A DNA stretch of 64,000 bases from Amycolatopsis thermoflava N1165 (GCF_000473265.1 NZ_KI421511.1:4253560-4317559); one strand, 5' to 3'; counted from the first letter of the stretch, positions 17,944-27,832 are shown. The notes: generated from the sequence alone by a model not told the origin. Numbers and translations: made by a program.

Positions 17944-18716
17944 GCGCCCCCGCGACCACCGCCACCATCGACCTGAACTGCGACGTGGGCGAAGGGTTCG
18001 GCGCGTGGCGGATCGCCGATGACGAAGCCCTGCTGGACGTCGTGACCGGCGCCAACGTGGCCTGCGGCTTCCACGCCGGTGACCCCTCGACCATGCGGCA
18101 CGTCTGCGAGGCGGCGGTGAAGCGCGGGGTCACCATCGGAGCCCACGTCGGGTACCGGGACCTGGCCGGGTTCGGCCGCCGGTTCCTCGACGTGGACCCC
18201 GTCGAACTGATCGACGAAATCCTCTACCAGCTGGGTGCGCTCGACGCACTGGCCGGCGCGTCGGGCGGCGAGATCGCCTACGTCAAGCCGCACGGCGCGC
18301 TGTACAACGCCATCGCCACGCACGAGAAGCAGGCGGGCGCGGTGGCCGAGGCGGTGTGGCAGTACGACCCGACGCTGCCCGTGCTCGGGCAGCCCGGGTC
18401 CCGGTGGCTGGCGCGTGCCGCCGAGGCCGGGCTGACCACCATCGCCGAGGCCTTCGCCGACCGCGGTTACTCGCCCGACGGGCGGCTCCTCCCCCGGCGC
18501 GAGCCGGGGGCGGTGCTGACCGACGCGGACGAGGTGGCGCGGCGGTGCGTCCGGCTGGTGCGGGACGGCGAGGTGGTGGCCGTGGACGGCACGGTCATCC
18601 CCCTCCAGGCGGGTTCGCTGTGCGTGCACAGCGACACCCCGGGCGCGGTGGAACTGGCCACCGCGGCCCGGGCCGCCCTGGTGTCGGCCGGGGTCGAGGT
18701 GCGGAGCTTCGCATGA
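17940..18716 (+). CDS. pxpA: 5-oxoprolinase subunit A (LamB/YcsF family)
   Basis: Subunit of the ATP-dependent bacterial 5-oxoprolinase PxpABC, which opens 5-oxoproline to glutamate. The 258-residue protein has the family signature DLNCDVGEGFG at residues 11-21, then ANVACGFHAGDP and KPHGALYNA. Start and stop overlap both neighbours by four bases (ATGA), showing tight co-translation with the transporter and pxpB. Confidence 0.95.
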   Translation: MSAPATTATIDLNCDVGEGFGAWRIADDEALLDVVTGANVACGFHAGDPSTMRHVCEAAVKRGVTIGAHVGYRDLAGFGRRFLDVDPVELIDEILYQLGALDALAGASGGEIAYVKPHGALYNAIATHEKQAGAVAEAVWQYDPTLPVLGQPGSRWLARAAEAGLTTIAEAFADRGYSPDGRLLPRREPGAVLTDADEVARRCVRLVRDGEVVAVDGTVIPLQAGSLCVHSDTPGAVELATAARAALVSAGVEVRSFA

Positions 18717-19333
18717 ACATCCGGCGATGCGGGGACCAGGCGCTGCTGGTCGACGTCGGGGACACCGGCGGGATCGACGCGGTGCTCGGCCTGTACTCCG
18801 CGCTGTCCGACCCTCGTCCCGACGGCGTGACGGAACTGGTGCCTGCGGCGCGCACCCTCCTGGTGCGCTTCGACCCGGCCGTGATCGGCACCGGTGAGCT
18901 GGTGGAGCTGCTGACGGGCACCGAACCGGTGCCCGCCCAGGCGATGCGCGGCGAACTGGTGGAAATCCCCGTGTACTACGACGGCGCCGACCTGGCCGAG
19001 GTCGGCAAGCACACCGGACTCGGCGCGGACGGCGTCGTCGAAATGCACACCGCCGCCGAGTACACGGTGGCGTTCGGCGGGTTCGCGCCCGGTTTCGGTT
19101 ACCTGACCGGGCTGCACCCGAAACTGCACCTGCCGCGGCGGGCCACGCCGCGGACGCACGTGCCCGCCGGGGCGGTCGCCATCGCCGGTGAGTTCACCGG
19201 CATCTACCCGCGGTCCTCGCCGGGTGGCTGGCAGCTGGTCGGCCGGACCGAGGTCCCGCTGTGGGACCCGGCCCGCCGTCCGCCGGCCCTGCTGCGGCCC
19301 GGCACCCGCATCCGCTTCCGGGAGGTTCGATGA
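18713..19333 (+). CDS. pxpB: 5-oxoprolinase subunit B (kinase inhibitor-like, KipI family)
   Basis: A 206-residue PxpB protein. The C-terminal cyclophilin-like domain carries the family core YTVAFGGFAPGFGYLTGL and RRATPRTHVPAGAVAIAG. It acts with PxpA and PxpC in ATP-dependent oxoproline hydrolysis. ATG at 18713 overlaps the pxpA stop; its own stop overlaps the pxpC start. Confidence 0.94.
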   Translation: MNIRRCGDQALLVDVGDTGGIDAVLGLYSALSDPRPDGVTELVPAARTLLVRFDPAVIGTGELVELLTGTEPVPAQAMRGELVEIPVYYDGADLAEVGKHTGLGADGVVEMHTAAEYTVAFGGFAPGFGYLTGLHPKLHLPRRATPRTHVPAGAVAIAGEFTGIYPRSSPGGWQLVGRTEVPLWDPARRPPALLRPGTRIRFREVR

Positions 19334-20208
19334 TCGAGGTGGTGCGGCCGGGTCCGCTGACCACGGTGCAGGACCTGGGACGTCCCGGACTGGCCGCCCT
19401 GGGGGTCGGCCGGTCCGGGGCGGCCGACCGGCGGTCGGCCGCGCTGGCCAACCGGCTCGTCGGCAACCTCGACGGCGCCGCGGTGCTGGAAACCACGTTC
19501 GGCGGCCTGGTGCTGCGGTTCCGGCAGGTGGCGCGGGTCGTGGTGACCGGCGCGCCGTGCCCGATCCGGCGGGGCCGCCGCGGTGAGGCGATGAACGCGC
19601 CGTTCACCGTCTGGCCCGGCGAGGAGCTGACGCTGGGTGCGCCGACCTCGGGCCTGCGCACCTACGTCGCCGTGCGTGGCGGGATCGGCGTGGACAAGGT
19701 GCTGGAGTCCCGCTCGACCGACCTGCTGGCCGGGCTCGGCCCCGCCGCGCTGAGCGAGGGCGACGAGCTGCCGATCGGCGACGACGAGTGTGGCCCGCTG
19801 CCCTCGGTCGAGGTCGCGCCGGTGCCCGACCCGGCCGGGTTCGCGCTGACCGTGCGCGTGATGCCCGGCCCGCGGGACGACTGGTTCACCGCGGAGGCGC
19901 TGAAGACCTTCGCGACGGCGACCTACGAGGTGACCTCGGAGAGCAACCGCGTCGGCGTCCGGCTCACCGGCCCCGTCCTGGAGCGGGCCCGCGAGGGCGA
20001 GCTGCTCAGCGAGGGCATGGTGCCGGGCGCGATCCAGGTGCCGCCCTCGGGGCTGCCGCTGGTGTTCCTCGCCGACCACCCGGTGACCGGCGGATATCCG
20101 GTCATCGGTGTGGTGCTGACCGACGACCTGCCGGTGATGGCCCAGGCGCGGCCGGGCCAGACCGTGTCGTTCCGCCTCGTGTCCGCCGATCTCCCGGCGG
20201 CCGCCTGA
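19330..20208 (+). CDS. pxpC: 5-oxoprolinase subunit C (biotin-dependent carboxylase-like)
   Basis: A 292-residue PxpC/KipA-type protein with the N-terminal signature VVRPGPLTTVQDLGRPG and the later SESNRVGVRLTGP and GGYPVIGVVLTDDLP motifs. It completes the PxpABC complex and is the last gene of the operon, followed at once by a terminator. Older annotations call this family allophanate hydrolase subunit 2 or urea amidolyase-like; the presence of pxpA and pxpB settles the role. Confidence 0.94.
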   Translation: MIEVVRPGPLTTVQDLGRPGLAALGVGRSGAADRRSAALANRLVGNLDGAAVLETTFGGLVLRFRQVARVVVTGAPCPIRRGRRGEAMNAPFTVWPGEELTLGAPTSGLRTYVAVRGGIGVDKVLESRSTDLLAGLGPAALSEGDELPIGDDECGPLPSVEVAPVPDPAGFALTVRVMPGPRDDWFTAEALKTFATATYEVTSESNRVGVRLTGPVLERAREGELLSEGMVPGAIQVPPSGLPLVFLADHPVTGGYPVIGVVLTDDLPVMAQARPGQTVSFRLVSADLPAAA

Positions 20209-20211
20209 TCT

Positions 20212-20243
20212 CCCGGGAGCCATCCGGCAGGGTGGCTCCCGGG
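20212..20243. terminator. Terminator after pxpC
   Basis: 14-bp stem CCCGGGAGCCATCC/GGGTGGCTCCCGGG with one wobble pair and a 4-base loop, starting 4 bases after the pxpC stop and ending 9 bases before the convergent rdgB stop. Confidence 0.87.
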
Positions 20244-20251
20244 CTCCAACC

Positions 20252-20860
20252 TCAGCGCCCCGCCAGCTCCCGCAACGCAGGCAACAACGCCCGCAGGGCG
20301 CGGCCGCGGTGGGACGACGCGTCCTTCTCCGCCGGCTCCATCTCCGCCGACGTCCGGGTCTCCCCCTCCGGCACGAAGATCGGGTCGTAGCCGAACCCGT
20401 TGGCGCCCCGCGACTTCCGCGTCAGCCTGCCCCGCCACTCGCCGCGCACCACCGTCTCCTCGCCGCCCGGCAGCACCAGCGCGGCCGCGCACACGAAGGC
20501 CGCGCCACGGCGCTCGTCCGGGGTGTCGGTGAGCTGCGCGAGCACCAGGTCCAGGTTCGCCTGGTCGTCGCCGTGCCGTCCGGCCCAGCGGGCGGACAGC
20601 ACGCCGGGCATCCCGTTCAGCGCGTCCACGGACAGGCCGGAGTCGTCCGCGATGGCGGGCAGGCCGGTGGCCGCGACGGCGTCCCTGGCCTTGGCGACCG
20701 CGTTCTCCTCGAAGGTCGCGCCCGTCTCCGGCGCCTCGGGGAACTCCGGCACGTCGGCGAGACCGACCACCTCCAGCCCCTGGATGCCCTCGGCCGCGAG
20801 AATCCGCCGCAGCTCGCCGAGCTTCTTGGCGTTGCGGGTGGCCAGCAGGACGCGGCTCAC
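20252..20860 (-). CDS. rdgB: XTP/dITP diphosphatase (RdgB/HAM1)
   Basis: House-cleaning nucleotide hydrolase that removes dITP, XTP and ITP. The 202-residue protein starts [20 protein letters not shown] and has the substrate-binding [10 protein letters not shown], catalytic [11 protein letters not shown] and [10 protein letters not shown] motifs. GTG at 20860 overlaps the rph stop (GTGA). The rph-rdgB pair is conserved in mycobacteria (Rv1340-Rv1341). Confidence 0.95.
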   Translation of the reverse strand: MSRVLLATRNAKKLGELRRILAAEGIQGLEVVGLADVPEFPEAPETGATFEENAVAKARDAVAATGLPAIADDSGLSVDALNGMPGVLSARWAGRHGDDQANLDLVLAQLTDTPDERRGAAFVCAAALVLPGGEETVVRGEWRGRLTRKSRGANGFGYDPIFVPEGETRTSAEMEPAEKDASSHRGRALRALLPALRELAGR

Positions 20861-21633
20861 TTCGAGCCCTTCTTCTTGCCCGTGGCCGGCTCCGGCAGCT
20901 CGTACGGGTACGGCTCGGCCAGCGCCGCCGTCTGCAGCCGGGTCAGCTCCGCGCACCCGGTCTGCGCCAGGTCCAGCATCTTGTCCAAAGTGGAGCGCGT
21001 GAAGGTCGCGCCCTCGCCGGTGCCCTGCACCTCGATCAGCGTCCCGGCGTCGGTGGCGACGACGTTCATGTCGACCTCGGCTCGCGAGTCCTCCTCGTAG
21101 GGCAGGTCCAGGCGCACGCGCCCGTCCACCACACCGACGCTGACCGCGGACACCATCGCGGAAAGCGGTTGCGGATCAGCCAGCCGTCCGGCCGCCGCGA
21201 GCCAGGTGACCGCGTCGGCCAGCGCCACGTAGGCGCCGGTGATCGCGGCCGTGCGGGTGCCGCCGTCGGCCTGGATCACGTCGCAGTCGAGCTGGATCGT
21301 GTTCTCGCCGAGCGCGGCGAGGTCGATGCAGGCCCGCAGGGAGCGGCCGATCAGCCTGCTGATCTCGTGGGTCCGCCCGCCGATCCGGCCCTTGACCGAC
21401 TCGCGGTCGCTGCGGTCGTGCGTGGCCGAGGGCAGCATGGCGTACTCGGCCGTCACCCAGCCGAGGCCCGATCCCGTCCGCCACCGCGGCACACCCTCGC
21501 TGACGCTCGCCGCGCAGAGCACCTTGGTGTTGCCGAACTCGATGAGCACCGAGCCGGCCGGCCACTGCTGGAATCCCCGCGTGATCTTCACGTCGCGGAG
21601 CTGGTCGTCGTTCCTGCCGTCTTTTCGCACCAC
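20857..21633 (-). CDS. rph: Ribonuclease PH
   Basis: Phosphorolytic 3'-5' exonuclease that trims tRNA 3' ends. The 258-residue protein begins [19 protein letters not shown] and has the conserved [16 protein letters not shown] and [20 protein letters not shown] motifs. GTG at 21633 is used; a second GTG is the next codon. Overlaps rdgB. In M. tuberculosis rph follows the Rv1339 gene directly, whereas here two plus-strand genes separate them. Confidence 0.96.
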   Translation of the reverse strand: MVRKDGRNDDQLRDVKITRGFQQWPAGSVLIEFGNTKVLCAASVSEGVPRWRTGSGLGWVTAEYAMLPSATHDRSDRESVKGRIGGRTHEISRLIGRSLRACIDLAALGENTIQLDCDVIQADGGTRTAAITGAYVALADAVTWLAAAGRLADPQPLSAMVSAVSVGVVDGRVRLDLPYEEDSRAEVDMNVVATDAGTLIEVQGTGEGATFTRSTLDKMLDLAQTGCAELTRLQTAALAEPYPYELPEPATGKKKGSK

Positions 21634-21668
21634 GCGTGCAGCGTAGAACCCCGCTACTGTGCCTGTTC

Positions 21669-22466
21669 ATGCGCGCCGCCTTCGCGACCCTGCTCGCCTG
21701 CCTGCTGTGCCTGACCGCCGCCCCGGCCACCGCGTCCACCACCACCTGCGCCGACACGCTGACCTGCACCACCGAGGACATCAACCGGATGACGATCGCG
21801 CAGCGCCTTCAGTTCGTGCGCGCGCTGTCGGCCGGTCCGGCGGCGGAGGTCGTCCCCGGTCACGCGCCGCGCTGGCGCAACATCGAGGGGGTGCTGGAGT
21901 TCTTCGCCGACCGCGGGCTGGGCGCGCCGGGCAGCTGGGTGTCCTATGTGGATGCCGGGATCCTGGAGGGCATCGAGCGGGGGATCGCGCTGGCCCGCGG
22001 GGACAGCACGGACACCTTCGGCAACCCCGGTGCGACCTTGTGGGCGAGCTACCTCACCCGCCTGCGTGACGGGAGGCTGACGGTCCGTTCCGCCCACGAC
22101 CGCGCGTGGAGCGAGGCCGAGCAGGCCTCCACCGAGTACGGCGTCGCGCTGGCCGAGCGGGTGCACGGCATCGCCGCCACCCCGGTCGAGGAGCGCTTCT
22201 ACCAGTTCTCCGAGTTCTACCGCTGGACGCTGCGCAGCCGCCCGATGCTGCTGGACCTGCTGACCCCGCCGGTCGGCCCGGGCGACCAGCGGCAGCTGAC
22301 GTTCCTCGACTGGTTCACCGACGTCACCAACGACGTGCCCGCCCGCCGCGGCTCGCACCTGGCCTACGACCTCGCCGAGTTCGACGTGCCGGGCGGGACG
22401 CTGAACTTCCTGGCCCTGTTCGCCGCCTACGCCGACGCGCTGGCCGAGGACTACCTCCCGGTGTAA
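21669..22466 (+). CDS. Secreted protein of unknown function
   Basis: A 265-residue protein with a clear signal peptide (MRAAFATLLACLLCLTAAPA, with cleavage near ATAS). The mature part begins with a possible disulfide loop (CADTLTC) and is mostly helical, with acidic and aromatic motifs such as EERFYQFSEFYRWTLRS and LTFLDWFTDVTND. No family is recognised. ATG at 21669 puts the signal peptide at the N-terminus. The next gene follows after 68 bases with its own promoter-like elements. Confidence 0.72.
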   Translation: MRAAFATLLACLLCLTAAPATASTTTCADTLTCTTEDINRMTIAQRLQFVRALSAGPAAEVVPGHAPRWRNIEGVLEFFADRGLGAPGSWVSYVDAGILEGIERGIALARGDSTDTFGNPGATLWASYLTRLRDGRLTVRSAHDRAWSEAEQASTEYGVALAERVHGIAATPVEERFYQFSEFYRWTLRSRPMLLDLLTPPVGPGDQRQLTFLDWFTDVTNDVPARRGSHLAYDLAEFDVPGGTLNFLALFAAYADALAEDYLPV

Positions 22467-22477
22467 TTCAGCGCATG

Positions 22478-22522
22478 TTGACAAACGCGTACCCGCGCGG
22501 AGAATTCATCGTAAGGTGAATT
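22478..22522 (+). promoter_or_regulatory. Promoter with overlapping inverted repeat
   Basis: TTGACA at 22478-22483 and AGAATT at 22501-22506, 17 bases apart, look like -35 and -10 boxes. Overlapping the -10 is the inverted repeat AATTCATC-GTAA-GGTGAATT (22503-22522, 7 of 8 pairs), placed where a repressor would block the promoter. The gene that would encode the repressor is not identified. Confidence 0.6.
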
Positions 22523-22534
22523 AGGGGGTGCGTG

Positions 22535-23683
22535 ATGCGGCGCAGACTCTTCCAGGCCCTCGGGCTCGCGGCCGTCCTGGCGATCGTGGTCCTGACCCTG
22601 CGCGACCGCGTCCCCTCGCCAGGGGAGATCGGCTCCGCGCTCCGCCAGGCGGATGCACGCTGGCTGGCGGTGGCGGCGGCCGCCGAGTTCGTGTCGATGG
22701 GGATGTTCGCGCGCCAGCAACGGCGGCTGCTCACCGCGTTCGGCGTGACCCTGCAGCGCCGCCGGATCCTGGCCCTGTCCTACAGCCGGTCCGCCATCTC
22801 GATCAGCCTCCCCGCGGGTTCGGCGGTGTCCGCCGCCTACGCGTTCCAGCAGTTCCGGGCGGGCGGCGCGGACCGGAAGTCGGCGGCCGCGGTGATGGTG
22901 CTCTCCGGCGTGCTCTCGGCTCTGGGCCTGGCGCTGCTGTACGGGACCGGCGCCCTCGCCGCGATCCACCCGGCGGCCGGCGTGGTCCTCGTCGCGGTGT
23001 CGGTGCTGGTGGTCACCCTGATCCCCCGCCGCTTCGGCCCGGTGGCGCCCCGGCACTGGCTGCTCGCGCTGGCCGCGGCCACCGCGAACTGGCTCGGCGA
23101 TCTCGTGTGCCTGATCGCGGCGGCCCGCGCCTTCGGCATCGGCCTCGGCGTGCTCGAACTGGCCACCCTCTACCTCGCGGTGCAGCTCGTGCGGCAGATC
23201 CCGCTCACGCCGGGCGGGATCGGCGTCATCGAGGTCAGCCTGCTTACCGGGCTGGTCTCGGCGGGCGCGGCGGAACCGGCCGCCGCCGCGGCGGTGCTCA
23301 CCTACCGGCTGCTGTCCTGCTGGCTGATCATCCCGATCGGGCTGGCCTGCTGGGCGGCGCTGCGGCGGGCCTCAGAGGTCGTAGACCGCGCCGCGCTCGA
23401 CGAGCGCCGCGCCGGGGAAGACCGCCCGCGCCTCGGCGAGGATGGCATCCCGGTCGCTCCAGGGCGCGACGTGCGTGATGAGCAGCCGCTCCACACCCGC
23501 GTCCCGCGCCAGCTCGCCCGCCTGCTTGCCGGACAGGTGCACGCCCGGCGGCCGGTCCTCCGCGTCGGTCCAGGACGCCTCGGCCAGCAGGACGTCGACA
23601 TCGCGGACCAGGTCGGCGAGCGCGTCGCAGGGCCCGGTGTCGCCGGTGTAGGCGAGCGTGCGGCCGGCGTGCCGCACCCGTAA
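22535..23683 (+). CDS. Flippase-like membrane protein (LPG synthase TM / UPF0104)
   Basis: An integral membrane protein of the lysylphosphatidylglycerol-synthase membrane-domain family, which includes flippase-like proteins. Seven or so helices span residues 8-280, with the family hallmark VQLVRQIPLTPGGIGVIE near residue 228. ATG at 22535 has AGGGGG 6 bases upstream. After the last helix (IIPIGLACWAALRRAS) the frame has no stop and runs about 100 residues antisense through the 3' end of the convergent MBL gene. The tail is Arg/Gly/Val-rich and looks non-biological, so either the native stop was lost or there is a frameshift near 23375. Confidence 0.75.
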   Translation: MRRRLFQALGLAAVLAIVVLTLRDRVPSPGEIGSALRQADARWLAVAAAAEFVSMGMFARQQRRLLTAFGVTLQRRRILALSYSRSAISISLPAGSAVSAAYAFQQFRAGGADRKSAAAVMVLSGVLSALGLALLYGTGALAAIHPAAGVVLVAVSVLVVTLIPRRFGPVAPRHWLLALAAATANWLGDLVCLIAAARAFGIGLGVLELATLYLAVQLVRQIPLTPGGIGVIEVSLLTGLVSAGAAEPAAAAAVLTYRLLSCWLIIPIGLACWAALRRASEVVDRAALDERRAGEDRPRLGEDGIPVAPGRDVRDEQPLHTRVPRQLARLLAGQVHARRPVLRVGPGRLGQQDVDIADQVGERVAGPGVAGVGERAAGVPHP

Positions 23684-24139
23684 CCCGAACGCCTCGGTCG
23701 GGTGGACCACCGGGATCGCGGTGACTTCGAACGGGCCGATCTTCACCGGCTCGCCGGACAGGGCGTGGAACTCGTAGACGTCGGACAGGTCGGTCTCGGC
23801 CAGCTCCGCCTCGTTCGGGGCGTAGGCCATCGCGAGCCGGACCGGCGCGTTCGCCGGGGCGTGCACCGGGAGACGGCGCGCGGTGGTGTCGTACGGCGGG
23901 GCCGGGTGGTAGCGGCGCAGCACGGTCAGCGCGCTGAAGTCCGCGCAGTGGTCCGGGTGCAGGTGCGACAACACGAGCGCGTCGAGGTCGAACGGGTCAC
24001 GCCGCTGCTGCAGCTCGGCGAACACGCCGTTGCCGAACTCGAGACCGAGCAGGAAACCGTCCGCTTCGAGCAGGTAGCCGGACGCGGGCTGGCCAGGGCC
24101 GGGAACACTGCCCGAACAACCGAGGATCGTCAGTCGCAC
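23372..24139 (-). CDS. MBL-fold cyclic nucleotide phosphodiesterase, Rv1339-like
   Basis: A 255-residue MBL-fold enzyme with the zinc motif HLHPDHCADF near residue 58, TGDTGPCDAL and a C-terminal THVAPWSD histidine. Its position beside murI matches M. tuberculosis Rv1339, reported as an atypical class II cAMP phosphodiesterase that modulates cAMP and drug tolerance. It probably hydrolyses cAMP here; an RNase Z-like activity is the alternative. It lies 19 bases downstream of murI. Its 3' end is overlapped for 312 bases by the convergent flippase-like frame. Confidence 0.87.
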   Translation of the reverse strand: MRLTILGCSGSVPGPGQPASGYLLEADGFLLGLEFGNGVFAELQQRRDPFDLDALVLSHLHPDHCADFSALTVLRRYHPAPPYDTTARRLPVHAPANAPVRLAMAYAPNEAELAETDLSDVYEFHALSGEPVKIGPFEVTAIPVVHPTEAFGLRVRHAGRTLAYTGDTGPCDALADLVRDVDVLLAEASWTDAEDRPPGVHLSGKQAGELARDAGVERLLITHVAPWSDRDAILAEARAVFPGAALVERGAVYDL

Positions 24140-24158
24140 GGGACAACACCCTGCCAGC

Positions 24159-24959
24159 TCAGGCGCTGATCGGCGAGAGCACGCCGGGTGCGAATCCCAT
24201 GAAACGCTGCGCGAGCCGGACGAACGGCTCCGGCGAGCCGGTCGCGATGAACTCGTGCTGGGGCGGCGTGTCCCGTTCGGCCAGCATGTCCTGTTCGGTG
24301 AGCACGCGGACGACGTCCTTCGCGGTCTCCTCGGCGCTGGACACGAGCGTCACGTCCGGCCCCATGACGATCTGCAGAACCCCGGTGAGCAGCGGATAGT
24401 GCGTGCAGCCGAGCACGAGCGTGTCGACCTCGGCGCGCAGCAGCGGTTCGAGGTACCCCTGCGCGAGGCCCAGCACCTGGCGGCCGGACGTGACACCGCG
24501 CTCGACGAAGTCGACGAACCGGGGGCACGCGACGCTGGTGACCGACACGTCGCGCGCCGCGGCGAAGGCGTCCTCGTAGGCGCGGGAGCGGATCGTGCCC
24601 TCGGTGCCGATCACGCCGATGCGACCGGTGTGGGTGGCGGCGACGGCCCGTCGCACGGCGGGCAGCACGACCTCGATCACCGGCACGTCGTAGCGCTCGC
24701 GCGCGTCCCGCAGGCACGCCGCGGACGCCGTGTTGCACGCGATGACCAGGGCCTTCACCCCGTCCGCGACGAGCTTGTCCAGCGCGGTCAGCGCGAGTTC
24801 CCGCGCGCGTGCGATGGGCAGCGGGCCGTACGGGTTGTGCGCGGTGTCCCCGACGTAGCGCAGCTGCTCGGACGGCAGCTGGTTCAGGATCGCGCGGGCG
24901 ACCGTGAGGCCCCCGACTCCGGAATCGAACACACCGATCGGGGCCTCACGACTGCTCAC
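24159..24959 (-). CDS. murI: Glutamate racemase
   Basis: Makes D-glutamate for peptidoglycan. The 266-residue protein has [13 protein letters not shown] at residues 7-19 and the two catalytic cysteines in [11 protein letters not shown] and [14 protein letters not shown] at 24959 overlaps the stop of the rhomboid gene (GTGA), the arrangement also seen in mycobacteria. Confidence 0.97.
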   Translation of the reverse strand: MSSREAPIGVFDSGVGGLTVARAILNQLPSEQLRYVGDTAHNPYGPLPIARARELALTALDKLVADGVKALVIACNTASAACLRDARERYDVPVIEVVLPAVRRAVAATHTGRIGVIGTEGTIRSRAYEDAFAAARDVSVTSVACPRFVDFVERGVTSGRQVLGLAQGYLEPLLRAEVDTLVLGCTHYPLLTGVLQIVMGPDVTLVSSAEETAKDVVRVLTEQDMLAERDTPPQHEFIATGSPEPFVRLAQRFMGFAPGVLSPISA

Positions 24960-25579
24960 GGCTTCGAGGGTACCGCCCGCTTCCGGCCGGCCCGCGCGGC
25001 GAACCAGGCCGCGAGGACCCCGCCGAGCGCGCCGAACAGGTGCGCCTGCCACGAGATGCCGGGCTGGCCGGGCAGCACGCCCCACAGCATCCCGCCCCAT
25101 CCGATCAACAGCACCGCGGCGAGCGCGATCTGCCAGAACGCGCGGTTGAACAGCCCGCGGACCAGCAGGTAGGCCAGCCAGCCGAAGGCCAGCCCGGACG
25201 CGCCGATGGTGATCGTGCCCGGCTCCGAGGTGAGCCACACGCCGAGGCCGCTGACCAGCCAGATCGTGGCCGTCACGAGCGCCCACCGGGCGATCCCGCT
25301 CGCCATCGCGAGAAAGGCGAACACCATCACCGGCAGCGTGTTGGCCAGCAGGTGCGCCCAGCTGCCGTGCAGCAGCGGCGCCCACACCACGCCGTCCAGC
25401 CCGCCGAGCGAGCGCGGCGCGATGCCCTCCGCGTCGAGCCGGTTGTCCAGCACGACGTCGACGCCCTCGACGAGGTACAGCAGGGCGGTGAACGCCAGCA
25501 CCACGAGCGCGGCGGTCATCGGCTTCGCCGGCAGGACGCGCTTCGCCTGGTCGGCCTGGGGTGCGGGCAGCGTGCTCAT
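24956..25579 (-). CDS. Rhomboid family intramembrane serine protease
   Basis: A 207-residue protein with six membrane helices. The rhomboid residues are all present: [13 protein letters not shown] (histidine and asparagine of the oxyanion region), the catalytic serine in [11 protein letters not shown], and the catalytic histidine in [12 protein letters not shown]. It is the counterpart of Rv1337 by position and motif. Likely substrates are membrane proteins; none can be named from sequence. It is coupled to murI. Confidence 0.92.
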   Translation of the reverse strand: MSTLPAPQADQAKRVLPAKPMTAALVVLAFTALLYLVEGVDVVLDNRLDAEGIAPRSLGGLDGVVWAPLLHGSWAHLLANTLPVMVFAFLAMASGIARWALVTATIWLVSGLGVWLTSEPGTITIGASGLAFGWLAYLLVRGLFNRAFWQIALAAVLLIGWGGMLWGVLPGQPGISWQAHLFGALGGVLAAWFAARAGRKRAVPSKP

Positions 25580-25710
25580 GACTCCACGGTACGAGCGCCG
25601 CGGGCCTGCGGAATCGGGTGAAAACCCTGAATTGACACCGGTATTACCTGGCAGAAACCGCGCTCCGGTTCGCTGGTCCCAGGTGACCACCACTGCCTGG
25701 AGGAACACGC

Positions 25711-26073
25711 GTGACGAGCATCTACGAACAGATCGGCGGGCAGGACGCGCTGATCGCCGTGGTCGACGACTTCTACGAGCGGGTGCTCGACGACGTCGAA
25801 CTGGCGCCCTTCTTCACGGGCACGAACCTGCCGCGCCTGAAGGGCATGCAGGTCGAGTTCTTCGCCGCCGCGCTCGGCGGGCCCGACGAGTACCGGGGCC
25901 GGTCGATGAAGGACGTGCACCGCGGCCGCGGCATCGCCCAGCACCACTTCGACCTGGTCGCCAAGCACCTCACCGAGTCACTGCTGGCCGCGGGGGTACC
26001 GGAGGAGACCACGAACACGATCATCGGCGCGGTCGCCCCGCTGTCCGCCGACATCGTCTCGCCGAGCGCCTGA
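25711..26073 (+). CDS. glbN: Group I truncated hemoglobin
   Basis: A 120-residue trHbN-type globin. [38 protein letters not shown] and the proximal-histidine region [14 protein letters not shown] follow mycobacterial GlbN closely. It probably scavenges nitric oxide or binds oxygen. GTG at 25711 has TGGAGGAAC just upstream. It sits on the plus strand between cysM and the rhomboid gene, breaking an otherwise minus-strand block that is contiguous in mycobacteria. Confidence 0.94.
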   Translation: MTSIYEQIGGQDALIAVVDDFYERVLDDVELAPFFTGTNLPRLKGMQVEFFAAALGGPDEYRGRSMKDVHRGRGIAQHHFDLVAKHLTESLLAAGVPEETTNTIIGAVAPLSADIVSPSA

Positions 26074-26076
26074 ACA

Positions 26077-26119
26077 GCGAAAACGCCCCTCTCCCAGCCG
26101 GGGTGAGGGGCGTTTTCGC
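26077..26119. terminator. Bidirectional terminator hairpin
   Basis: Perfect 15-bp stem GCGAAAACGCCCCTC/GAGGGGCGTTTTCGC with a 13-base loop. The TTTT and AAAA runs within the arms help termination in both directions. Placed between the convergent glbN and cysM stops. Confidence 0.92.
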
Positions 26120-26127
26120 GCGTGGTC

Positions 26128-27081
<954 letters not shown>

Positions 27082-27360
27082 CTAGCGGGCGCCGCCGGCC
27101 ACCGCGGGCAGGATGGTGACCGTGTCGCCGTCCTTGACCTCGGCGTCCAGACCGCCGGCGAAGCGCACGTCCTCGTCGTTGACGTAGACGTTGACGAAGC
27201 GGTGGAGCTTGTCCTCCTTGACCAGGCGGGCCTTGAGACCGCCGTGGCGCGACTCGATGTCGTCGATCACCTCGGCCACGGTCTTGCCGGCCGCCTCGAC
27301 CGACTTCTGACCACCCGTGTGCGTGCGCAGGATGGTGGGGATGGACACGGTCACGGCCAT
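27082..27360 (-). CDS. cysO: Sulfur carrier protein CysO with two-residue C-terminal extension
   Basis: Ubiquitin-like MoaD/ThiS-family protein of 92 residues that carries sulfide as a C-terminal thiocarboxylate to CysM. The beta-grasp sequence ends DTVTILPAVAGGAR. The two residues Ala-Arg after the Gly-Gly are absent from the M. tuberculosis protein as I know it, so maturation by the neighbouring JAMM protease would be needed before activation. It starts 54 bases after mec and ends 3 bases before cysM. Confidence 0.94.
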   Translation of the reverse strand: MAVTVSIPTILRTHTGGQKSVEAAGKTVAEVIDDIESRHGGLKARLVKEDKLHRFVNVYVNDEDVRFAGGLDAEVKDGDTVTILPAVAGGAR

Positions 27361-27414
27361 GGGTAACTACCTCCGCTTGGGTTTCTTCCAGGTCTGACGT
27401 CGGGCTGCCCGGCG

Positions 27415-27831
27415 TTATTCCGTGATCTCCACGGGCTCTTCGGTGACGACCCCGTCGACGATCCGGTACGACCGGAACTCGTGCGTCTCGGGGTCGCGGG
27501 TGGAGACCAGCACGTAGTGCGCGTCGGGCTCGGAGGCGTAGGACACGTCGGTGCGTGACGGGTAGGCCTCGGTCGCGGTGTGCGAGTGGTAGATCACGAC
27601 CGGGACCTCGTCGTTCGCGTCCATCTCGCGGTAGAGCTTGAGCAGGTCACCGGAGTCGAACTCGTAGAACGTCGGCGAGCGCGCCGCGTTCAGCATGGGG
27701 ATGAACCGCTCGGGGCGGTCGGAGCCCTCGGGCCCGGCGATCACGCCGCACGCCTCGTCCGGGTGGTCCCGGCGAGCGTGGGCGACGATCTCGTCGACGA
27801 GTTCACGGCGGATCCGAAGCACGACGGACAT
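27415..27831 (-). CDS. mec: Mec-type JAMM metalloprotease
   Basis: A 138-residue Mov34/JAB1 zinc peptidase. In mycobacteria Mec releases cysteine from the CysO-Cys adduct. The JAMM motif HSHTATEAYPSRTD is complete, with two histidines and the aspartate, plus an upstream glutamate in HPDEACGVIAG. Next to a CysO with residues beyond Gly-Gly, it may also trim that tail. ATG at 27831 lies one base after the stop of the DUF2017-like gene, so it is translationally coupled. Confidence 0.94.
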   Translation of the reverse strand: MSVVLRIRRELVDEIVAHARRDHPDEACGVIAGPEGSDRPERFIPMLNAARSPTFYEFDSGDLLKLYREMDANDEVPVVIYHSHTATEAYPSRTDVSYASEPDAHYVLVSTRDPETHEFRSYRIVDGVVTEEPVEITE

Positions 27832-27832
27832 C

